From positions 434,001-498,000 of the forward strand of contig NOWV01000019.1 in NCBI GenBank assembly GCA_003344405.1: DNA of 64,000 bases, in the 5' to 3' direction. This document shows positions 53,873 through 64,000 of this stretch, one piece after another. This DNA is from Trichoplax sp. H2 (lineage: Eukaryota > Placozoa > Uniplacotomia > Trichoplacea). A program made the translations under genes and the position numbers. Positions within the stretch are counted from its first letter, which is position 1. Every line of letters begins with the position of its first letter. The notes beneath the pieces are model-generated. The model did not search any database. It saw only the letters and a program-made list of their open reading frames with translations, and was not told the origin of the DNA.

Positions 53873-55575
53873 TTACTCTACTGCATTCTGTAACATTTCT
53901 TATAAAAATCATGTCATATTTTAGCTGGATTAGGTATCATTGTGAACTGTAGTATTAGTGTATAACTAGTTCTTAATAAAAGTCATTGACCAAGATACAG
54001 TAAATTTATCGTATTGATCTACCTCTTAAAAGCATTAGCTAGCAAGGATATTTTTTACAATCAACATTCAAGATTGATAAAATTTATATTAGAAATTGTC
54101 GAAAAAATAGATTCCTTTTGGCGAAGAAAGTTCCGTTTAGACTGAAAGGGCATTAATACCATTATTTTACTGCTTCGGAAGAGGATGTTACGCTAGTCTA
54201 GTATAGATTGAACAAATGATCAACCAATTATTGACGAATTTACCGAAAGCTAATGATACAATTATAAATGATTTACTGACAATTTTGCTGTAATGAATAG
54301 TTTTCCTTTCTTTTAACTCTTTTCCATCACTAAATTAGGGAATAAATGACTCACTGATTCGCATGAGACATTTTCATATGTTTACTTGTAATATTTTTAA
54401 GAAAGGTTTCTTCGATGGTTCATGATGGAAAACGAGATATATTTTGGAGCGCAATAAAATAGCAGTACTATCTGATAAAAATACAGTTTATTGCTTCAAT
54501 AACATTCGTGAGTTCTCCAAGAAATTCAGAGAGCCATATGCGAATATATTACATGCGATAGTTTAATGGGGGTATAGAAATAATTACAACATCAGAGTTG
54601 TTTTGGTGTGAATAAGGCGGTAGTACTTTAGAAAAAAAGAAAGCTATAATGGGATTTAACAGCAGCTATTATCTTCTGTGCCGTTAAGACTAAAAGAATG
54701 CAGACAGTCTTTAAATATTTATTAGACAGTAATTCTAAAACGAAAAATATTGAAGCAAAACGGTATAAAAATCAGTTACAGAACTACATGATCTGTATGC
54801 CACTGACTTTTTCAACGAGAAGGAACGTTCTTCCATTTTGAATTTTTATTATAAAGGATTGGAGACAAAATGTAAGGTGTACTTGTTTTACTGGCATTTG
54901 ATGATTTAAAGTTATCTATTAATTGATTATTCTCATGGACGTTGAATCTTTATTTTTGATAGTGTAAATTTTTTTGTCATTACATTGAATCAAATTGATT
55001 GTTGACAGCAAACAAGAGTAGAAAATAAAGGTGCACACGAACTAATTGAGATCAGAAACAAGTTAATCATGATAGTGGAGCTCAATTCTTAAAATTTTAT
55101 TAAATTTATACTTTACTGATGTATTTTCCAGCTTGATTTTTGATAGCGGTGTTTAAAGACAAGAACAGATGGTAACCATTGTTATTCTTGACATTTGTTA
55201 TGTACAAGGAAATATTCTTTTTACAATAGTGACGATATTGCTAGGCAGTAATTCTACTTTAATCCTAAGATATTATCTAGCCCTTGGCTATTTTGAGACG
55301 ATTAAATTAACCACGGCAATTGATTCTATTTGTTTTGGTTCCTTTCATCTGAAATATACCGCTATGTCAATGATAAAGTACTCAAACTATTGGTCAGGGA
55401 TTTCAAATTTAACGAGTCGTTTAATTTTTTTAATGATAATTTTGAAGTTAGAAAATGTTCTAAGAAAGATTTAACCAGCGAAGAATTTTCATTCATCAGG
55501 ACAACATTTTTAATATGAGTGTTACACTCTATTGTGGGAATAAACCTTATGATATCATGAAGGAAGTATCAAAAC
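53873..55575. other. Non-coding stretch
   Basis: About 1.7 kb. Two overlapping plus-strand open frames (55169-55518) have hydrophobic, low-complexity translations typical of AT-rich non-coding DNA and no family similarity that I can see. Confidence 0.4.
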
Positions 55576-56110
55576 AGGAATTTTACATTGATTGTAGTAA
55601 ATTTATTGACGTCAATAACTGTATACATATAAAAATGCATCTTTGCTTTTAGCGTGGAGGTTTCATAAACTACATTGGAGGGAATACATGATACAAAATA
55701 ATTAAGAAAATACTGTTAGATTTTTACATTAATTAATGTAAACTTACTGACGTTAGTAGATGTACAAAGCGTATCATTTAAACAATTGCTCAGGATCAAT
55801 TTTGAGGATGGATGTTCAACAGCTACATTAAAGAAATAGACATTATAATACTGTTAAAGAAAGTATTATATAGGGATTCTACATTAACTAGAGCAATTTT
55901 ATTTACATTCACAGCAGTATAAAACTAATCATTTAAAGAATTTTCATTCATTTGGATAAACTTTTTGAGCATAAGTTATTTGATTATTCCACAATCTACA
56001 GAGAAAAATTAGTGGTTATAATATGATTATGAAAATATGATACAGGATTTTATATTAAATTAAGCAATTTTATTGAACTTTAATAGCGGTATAAGATACA
56101 TTATTTCACC
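55576..56110. repeat. Four diverged tandem units, about 140-170 bp
   Basis: Unit starts at about 55576, 55719, 55873 and 56044, each with 'aggattttacatta' or a close variant. A 'aatttatt.ac...aatagc.gtataa' element follows in most, and 'catttaaagaattttcattcat' in the third. Much diverged and non-coding. Confidence 0.6.
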
Positions 56111-58546
56111 CGCATGTACGTAATCATTATTTATATGCAAGATGGAAAAAAATCCCTCCTCCTGTTAGACTAAAAAAGACTTATAAAAAATCCAGTGTCT
56201 TTTCAGTACTGCGATTAGCTTTAGGAAGCCATGACGAAACTTCTCATAAACGTTTTACTAGTTTGTAAGTCATAATACAGTAGATGCTATCACAAGCCTT
56301 CAATCGGGTTTCATTTTAACTAAATTGCTGGTGGTGTATGTTCTACTGAACAATAATAATGATTGTAGCTATAACATACAGTTGACGAAAAAGCTTAAAT
56401 GAACGGAATTGAATAAGCTAATGGGTAGTAATGGGATCGTTAAATTAATTTCATCCGTTTTAAATTGATAATGGAAAATCTTATTCCCGGTGAGTTCCTG
56501 ACAGCTTAATCCTTTGTATAACGTTGCGCTACCAGGTAATGTTGGATTTATCTCTGGATATCCCTATCATTTCATGAAAAGACCTCGAAATAAATTCCAT
56601 AATATTGTGATCCTAAGAATTGCTTCTTTATGATTAGTTCATTTTCGTATTACTGGCATATATATTTCTCTATTGCTCACAATGTAAGGGAAATGTAGTT
56701 TTATTGAATCACTTTCACCGTTATTGTTACCACCGGAGATGGATGATATCCAATAAAGTTTTTCGTCATTGATTAGCATACCCATTATAATCTGCTATCT
56801 ATTGACAACTGATTTTAATTTTTCATATCCGATTTGCATTGATGATGCCGATCATTCAATAAGCAAATACCCTAGAACTATGTATTATTGGAAAATATCC
56901 CCTTATTGAAATTTAGCCTTTGAAGTATAAGTTCAAAAGGTTAACAAGAATAAACCATCAAGGTATAAATGATACATAACAATCATTTTTATACCCCTTA
57001 AAAATAATTATAGGTATTTCAATAAATTTTTTTACTATTTCGTTATATGTATTAATAGCTAAGAAATTAACAGCTATTAATTTTCCTTTAATATTGTTGC
57101 TTTGCTTCTATATTATCATTAATCACTAATTAAAGCGATTAATAAATGCTATAGATGTTATCAATCACAAGCATAAAGACGAAATCGTTCGTTATTTCTA
57201 TAATATTAGCTCTAGATAAAGTCGCTGATGTTTTAGTACCACAATGTAAGTCTCATTAATAAACTTAGCTTTAATTGAATTCTTTTATAGACAATTCCTA
57301 ATCATGTTTATTAAAGTGTCTATTGGATGATGTAAATAATATACAGTGGTTCAATAATGTCGCTACAGTAGGCATTTACAATAGTAAATGGTTCACCGAA
57401 ATTGAAGTACATGATAGACAATATTAAATTTTTTTAACCGGCTATATGTAAATCAACAGAGCGCATCTCGTAAATTGTACGTTTACAGATTAAATTGCTG
57501 ATGTTCGGCAAAGATAACAGCTATATCTGTTTAGGAACGAGTATTGAAAGTAAAACTCAACCTTATTGGAAGCCAACTATTCGATCCAAATCATTCATCA
57601 GAGTATTTTTCTTGTATCGCTTAAATATATTCCAAATTTCTGATTAAGACGCAGAATTATCTTTATTAATACTCATAATAAGGCTCATTACTCGGATAAA
57701 ATATTTTTACTCTATCTAAAATGTTTTTATTAGAGAATAGCGCTATGTTATCCTTTAAAATAAAAATTTAATCTTGCTACAGCATCTATACATCAATATC
57801 GGTCGGATTAACTGAAACTAGCTATCATTGGAAGGCCCATTTTCTTCATGCTATTACTTGCATATAGTTGATAATCTATTCCATAGTTGTTCTATGTCGG
57901 TCATGATTATTTTTAATGATTTTTATAGTAATATTAATCATGGCTGAAACCGATCAACTATCACTAATATCGAACTAGCATCGCAATGACTAAATGAGAA
58001 AAAAGCTTTACATGCTTAGGGGATATTAACATCGCAAGGACTTTTAGTTTTTCCGATCTACGGTCAAGCATTCCAATAAAACCTATGTTCAACAAGATAC
58101 TCGCAGCAGTTATGGAAATTGTATTATCTAGAGAAATTTGATTAATATAAAGTAAGAATGGCTTATGCCTTTACACTAGCAGCACTTGATAACTAATTAT
58201 TGAGTAGCGCAAATGACCAATAATTTGAATGCATCCTTATTGAATCTCATCAGTTTTAGTTTATTATTTGATATAATGTTAATCATGGCTTAATCATAAG
58301 TTAATCCTACTCACCAGCTTCTGTTCTTGATCACCGTCCGCGGCAAAATGTAATTATCGGATAAATCATTTTATGAATTCAATCAAGAAATATATACTGA
58401 ATTACCATACACTTTTACTTAACCATTTTGTACCCGTGCTCAAAATGGCTTGTCTAACTCCTTATTGACAACTTTACCGGCTTACAATATGGAAGGAGTG
58501 AAATGAATGCTGACAAAACTCCTGTGAAAAAGGATTGAATTGATAT
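56111..58546. other. Non-coding stretch
   Basis: About 2.4 kb of AT-rich DNA with no supported feature. Confidence 0.4.
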
Positions 58547-59000
58547 GACATACTCGCTCTAGTTCGATAAGTCTATTGCAGTTCCATCTGTGAGTGATTC
58601 ATTTATTAGTCCTATCATAGCCAAGCTTCCTATTGCGTTTTTAAAGGCCGATATGCATAACGTCCGATTAGAGTCAGCCCTAATATTATTCTTATGTGGT
58701 GTACACGCTCGTGTTTGATGAATCTTTTACAGATCTATTTATAAGTAGACCACTTATTAGTCCTGCTATAATCAAACTTACTTTGGCATTTTTAGAGGCC
58801 AACATACATAATACCCATTTAGAGTGAGTCTTGATATTAATTTTATTTGGTATACTCTTTTTCGATGAATCTATGACAATTCTTTCTGTGAGCAAATTAC
58901 TTATTAATTCTATCGTAATGGAGCTTACGACGACATTTTTATAGGTCGATATACATACCGTCTGTTTTAGAGTAAGTCAGTCTTGATGTTATTTTAACAA
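58547..59000. repeat. Three tandem units, about 151 bp
   Basis: Units start at about 58547, 58701 and 58850. Shared anchors in order: 'tactcgct...gttcgatgaatct', 'cttattagtcctat.atag', 'agctta.t..g.catttttag.ggcc.atatacata' and 'tttagagt.agtc'. A minus-strand open frame of 67 codons in the array is not considered a gene. Confidence 0.82.
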
Positions 59001-59894
59001 ATATTTTTTGTTCTCCTTTTTGCTTTAATGCTGGTTTCTTAGTAGATTGTGGAGATAAAACGTTAAGGCATATTCTTGGACCTATATCATTTCTGTTTTC
59101 GAGTAGATTTAAGATCTATACTTTGAAACAAGCTTCAGGATTGTACTATCGTCAAAATACATAAAATCTATGCATGGATCTTATGCAGTGTAATTTTTCG
59201 GTCAAAATACTAGAATAGTAGGTGTAGCTGTCTACTGCTCGATCGTTACGACAATCACCATAACTAAACAATCTACTGTTGCTCGTTTTAATGCCAAATT
59301 GGATACGGGAAGTAGAAATGTAAATAGCTCAGGTCTAGTACTGAACAGACAATCATTACGGTGAACAGTTTTCCTATTTTACTCCACTATATAATTAAGA
59401 TGGATTTATTGGCTCAAAATCAGTCGCCAAATCGATACAAAATACAGATTCAGCTAGCTCGGTAGACTATTTTCCTAGTGAGAAAGTGTATTACAGAATA
59501 AAAGGCCACCAGAAGGGCTATAGAGTGTATGAAAGATATACAGGATGATCTATCTCTAAAACAGAAAAGTAATTTTACAGTAATTAGCAGGTGTTGAGAT
59601 ATATTAGAACGCTTATTGATGAGTGGAAATTCTTCATATAGAATACGGCCTTCACTTGTAGAGTAAGTTAGAGGGGAAGTTACTTTGATCTCGAATACGC
59701 GTACAATTTCAAAAATATTGCCCAGTATCCATCATTAACCAAGTTATTCCTTCCGCACCGGTAGTTGATTCATGTCTTGACCATCTGATTAAGCACGTAT
59801 TGATAGTTTTGTGGGAGATCATTTTAGACGTCTTCTTTCAGATGACAGATTCACGCTTTTAATTTCATTCAGCCTTTTCTATCATCCGTCTTGG

Positions 59895-60155
59895 TTTTCT
59901 CTGCCAGCACATTGATATCATTTCTCATTTCCTACTTTATTATCTAGGCTAAAAATAAGAGTAGGAAATGATACTAACTAAGTTCTATATCTTTGGGAGT
60001 AGATAGCTGCTATTCATTATCTCTTAGGATTCCTCATTTAGTACTTATTCAGTTGATTAAAATATCTTTTTGTTCATTAATATCCCGACTAATTTCATAC
60101 ATAAAAGATAATGAATAGGATTGGAAAGAAAAATCGAACAGCTGGCAGGGCTATA
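59895..60155. repeat. Nested inverted repeats
   Basis: Three pairs of arms lie in order: 'ctgccagc' (59899) with 'gctggcag' (60140); 'tcatttcctactttatt' (59918) with 'aataagagtaggaaatga' (59954); and 'ctattcattatct' (60011) with 'agataatgaatag' (60106). The arrangement looks like a foldback or a decayed inverted-repeat element. No flanking target-site duplication is clear. Confidence 0.5.
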
Positions 60156-63100
60156 TTTTATAGTAAAAATAGATCACACGATTGCTCCCAAAATAGTAAT
60201 GACTCCAGTTGACAATATTTTTAAACAGATGAAGACAATAGCAAGTTATTTTTACATCCTGCCTGATTGAATATTGCTATTGAAAGAAGTTACTAGACAT
60301 CAGGTTTGAGAAGTTACATACTGAAAAGGAATAATCATAAATACGCAATTAGCTTTCTTAATGCTATATTTTGATTAAACGATTGTATCAACGACACATA
60401 ACCCTTTACTGATACATAAAGACTGTTCCAAGCTGTAATTACTAAATATTCGCTTGAATACTCTTTATTTTTGACATTTACGGCACATTTTCCAGTTGCT
60501 CATGCCTGTAAGCGCATGGATAACGTTAACCATGTTGTAAGTTGATGATAGTATACGCGTATATGTAAATAAATGGATTTCTATCTATTAGAATGGCTAA
60601 GCGATAGTTTAATAAAATGAAATAGCTTATCCTAATTCACCTGCTAATATTTTTTGTGAATGGTTTCAATGTATAAAAACTTGATTAGCGGTTGCTCTAT
60701 GCTTTCTCTGTCGATTATATTTAAGGTTTTGTTTTACGTAATCGCGTATCCTAATGCTCTATACTTTATCTTATATTATTATCCTGACATCCTTCATTTC
60801 TTCTCACTTTGTAAAGAAATACATCAACTTGAAGTCATATATGTCTAAAATTGCTGGTATTCTGTATCGCTACATTACGATATTTTGATACGTATTCGTT
60901 GCCAAAAAAGTGGTACGGTGATGAGCCAAATAAATAAATTAAGGCTGTAATGAGTATATTTTTTTTTGTATGACGGTTAGCCATGCTTTAAATGTACCGC
61001 TATCTACCCAACTTCGATCCTCTTTAAATTCTTTTTCCCGTCGTTGATGTATTTACACGTTTGAATAGTAATTTACAGGTCGATCATGTATTCCATGCTC
61101 ATATCATGTACGTTATATTATGTTTTTCATAAGTTCTGCAAAAGGTAAGAAAATGCTTAAGCAAAGCATTAGAATATCCTTGAGTAGTAAGTTTGTATCA
61201 ATTTTAAATTTCTTCTATTCGAGATACCGATACTAAAACGAATCAACAATAGGACTAATGTGTTGACTTAATCTTTCGACGTAAGCAAAATATTCCATGA
61301 CAGTATTGGTTACTATTTTAAACTGTAACTACTATTATTATCACGTTGCTAATGCTGGGTTTTCTAGCTTGTTATGGGTAATAAGTGGATTATACGCAGT
61401 TCTAATCGGGTTTAGTGATGGTCTATCACTTTGTGTAATGATTTCTGTTATTAAAACAATATCTGAAAGATTTTAACCAAGTGCCAATGTGTAACCAAGA
61501 TTGGTTCCATAAATTCCTTACCAAGACTAAAAAGTCTTCCTTACGAGTAGCTATAGCTATTTCTACCGTATATCAGTTATTTTAATCACTAATATGTAAC
61601 CGTCTAGTGGAATTTTCATATCTCATTGCGATATAGTGTCGCCAAAACCTTATAAGCAAAAGCAGAAGTTCCTGTAAAACTTTACTTTACCAATGACATC
61701 AATTGGTTCTATTAATAATATAAACGAATAACTAAAACTGCACGTCTTCTTACCATCTAATAATACTAAACTTAAGCTAATTTAAGAGTTGCATTGAGTA
61801 GTGCACGTATGGTTGTGACAGTGTTATATACTGTATCAGAGTAGAAATATTCATGTTAGATAATTTTTTTTAGCCTATCCTCATTTAGTTAATTTCTAAT
61901 TTGGATATACTGTGTTTTAATATAACACTGGCTTAATGTGACAGTGACATATATACATATACTGAAATTAATAGTTACATTAGGGAATGCGAATTATCTA
62001 CTTACAGTTCTAATCATTGTGATTGTAACTTATAGTAGATTGTAAATTATCTTGGAAATGTTCCGTGATAGGAAATGTCGCAATCTGATTATTCTGTATT
62101 AGGCATTAGATGTCTATGATCGTAAATACAATTGTTTGCATTAGGGAGTAATAGCTAAAATTAGTATCTAATTCAGTGAATGATTCCAAAGTGTATCGTA
62201 CTAACTATTGCAGAAGAGTATATAAACGCAATATATCGCGTAATAACGTTAATTCTTAAAGTTAGTGTTTAACGTATAATACGAGGCGTCTAGTCTTTGC
62301 GTAGTCTGCTAGTAAAGCAAAAGTGTTCCAGATAGTGCAGATATCGTTCTTTGATACGTGGCTCAAGGAATTGGCATATTGATCGTACTTTACGTTATCT
62401 GGTTGCGAAGCTGTTTGTGATAATGGTATACTTTTATAACCGAGAGTTTATCCTTGATCTTTATTATACGGTAGCTTTCAAATAATGATCACAAATCAGC
62501 TTTAATCAGTCGAAATTTTCTAAATTTTTTTTATGTAATTTGGAACTACCATCGTTAATCCCATGTTGCCATATTTCCTTTGAAAGGAAAGATCGGTAAG
62601 AATATTGCATTCGATTTCATTTCAAGTTGAAATGATTGAAACAGAGTTAATTTACCAACAGTTAAACCGCTAGTATAGCAATAGTACAACATCATGGGGC
62701 GATAAAGAACACCGATTTGAAATCTGTTATTCTTATTTAGAGCAGCCATTGTGCAACCATTGACTAAAGAAAGGTTTATGTTGATACAAATAATAAATTA
62801 GCGGGTCTCATTCAAATACTTCTTCATTAATGAGGTAGTTTTTCTTTAAGATTTCGCTACAGATGCGTAATCTCTTTTGTTTCTCTGTTGTCAACTTAGA
62901 ATAGTGCGAACCTCCATTAGTAATCATTGCGGGCATTTCTTCAGTTTAATAATAAGCGCACTGTCTATTCTAATATTTTTTTGATATCATTTTACAAAGC
63001 ACAGTCAAAAGTCTAGACAACTGGCCGTGTGAGATTTTATTAATTTCCTATTTTGTACACTGACAGCAGGCATTATGTAAGATAATAAAATTATCCATGT

Positions 63101-63747
63101 GCCTTGTATTGAATGAGATCTTGCAATGTGCTAGGGTAGTATAAAGGAACAAACACTGCATATAAATTTTATAAGTACGGTATTATGCGATAAAGAACGA
63201 TCAGAAAATGAACATTCATGTTATTGACTTTTAGAAATTTGCTTAATGATAATACTCCATAATTTACAATGCAACAGAGAACCAATACTCTTTCTAGTTA
63301 TAATAATTCTTATTCGGCCCAATATCTTCTGATTCCATTTTTATTTATACTTTATTATATTGTCACACTTTATAGAGAAGGAAATTTTAGAATAGCTTCC
63401 ATTCACAATTGTTATATGATGAGATGCGGTTTTCACACGTAGGATTCGATGTTGAAACTCCTAGTTGATTATAGTAGCAATGGCTTACTTACGATGCCCA
63501 TTTGATAGTTTTTATGCAAAGTAAGGCAATAAATACTAACAAATGTAATGCTCTCAACACTATTTGTAATCTTTAGCCATTTTTAATGTAATCAGTAAGG
63601 AAATCCTCTTCATCTTATCGTCTTGCATAACTATTATAATTTATATAAAATGTAGCTGTAATCTGCTTATGACTATCGAATCAATTTTATATGATTGATA
63701 CTTTTCTAAATTCATGTTATTCTACCTTATTAGTATAAACAGATCAG
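60156..63747. other. Non-coding stretch before the last gene
   Basis: About 3.6 kb with no supported exon. The right-hand part should carry the promoter of the gene beginning at 63748. A minus-strand open frame (62555-62749) starting MAALNKNN is slightly protein-like but lacks support. Confidence 0.4.
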
Positions 63748-63847
63748 ATGCCGAATCTATTTAAGTGGATGACTAGGTCAGCAACTCGCAGTAAAAGCCA
63801 GCAGCATTCCTTCGTGGAACAAATTGCTGAAAAATTTAATGGAGTTC
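63748..63847 (+). CDS. First coding exon of a gene leaving the window
   Basis: An ATG opens a 33-codon exon ending at a consensus GTAAGT donor (phase 1). The peptide begins MPNLFKWMTR and is basic and Ser/Gln-rich, ending in an amphipathic stretch (FVEQIAEKFNGV). Composition changes from AT-rich flanks to balanced codons, which supports real coding sequence. The family cannot be named from this exon, and the remaining exons lie beyond the right edge. Confidence 0.55.
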
Positions 63848-64000
63848 GTAAGTATTGCGTGCTTATCTCTAGTAAAAGTTAGTTCTATTCTGTATTGATC
63901 TAAAAGATGATGTCTTATTATGTAAATGTTATGATAAGTAGTGTAAGATTATTTTATGGAAAAATGAATCTTTCCTTTATAAATATTGTAATCAATTCAT

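Noticed and set aside
55169-55518. Two overlapping plus-strand hydrophobic frames
   Set aside because: Low-complexity translation expected from AT-rich DNA, no conserved motif, no supporting splice sites.
62555-62749. Minus-strand frame starting MAALNKNN
   Set aside because: Slightly protein-like, with a possible GTAAAT donor inside, but no downstream in-phase exon was found and no family is recognised.
13466-63747. tRNA genes
   Set aside because: Several GTTCGA or TCGAAC words were checked as B boxes (for example near 39709, 51010 and 52658) but no matching A box or cloverleaf surrounds them.

Overview
The window looks like a piece of an AT-rich, intron-rich animal nuclear genome. Genes are split into many short exons (25 to about 1600 bases) by short GT-AG introns, and the products are metazoan-type: dipeptidyl peptidase 4, TYW5, PRMT6 and a KIAA2012-like protein. 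The small introns, base composition and tight gene spacing would suit an early-branching invertebrate such as a placozoan. That assignment is inference; nothing in the sequence proves it. Exon models below were read by hand. For every complete multi-exon model the intron phases agree at each junction and the summed coding length divides by three.

Layout. (1) 1-13465, plus strand: two head-to-tail genes for DPP4-family serine peptidases. The first is cut by the left edge of the window; the second is complete (27 exons, 799 residues). (2) 13466-26134, minus strand: a ten-exon gene for a 1623-residue protein with a long charged coiled coil and an N-terminal block resembling vertebrate KIAA2012. 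(3) 28344-31281, minus strand: a nine-exon gene for a C2H2 zinc finger plus helical-repeat protein. Only 35 bases upstream is the stop of a small unrecognised three-exon gene (31317-32046). (4) 32626-34252, plus strand: TYW5, the JmjC hydroxylase of wybutosine synthesis. (5) 35012-37478, minus strand: a PRMT6-like arginine methyltransferase, convergent with TYW5. (6) 37479-63747: about 26 kb with no convincing gene, holding a palindrome, a young 173-bp tandem duplication and at least seven clusters of older tandem duplications. (7) 63748: the first coding exon of a gene running off the right edge.

The genes do not form one pathway. The paired peptidases are a recent-looking family expansion and the rest are unrelated housekeeping or structural genes. 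No mobile element with coding capacity, CRISPR array, tRNA or rRNA gene was seen. The most distinctive signal is the number of local tandem duplications of non-coding DNA, with units of about 70-350 bp and two to six copies, in introns and intergenic DNA alike, plus the sequence change next to the catalytic serine in the second peptidase.
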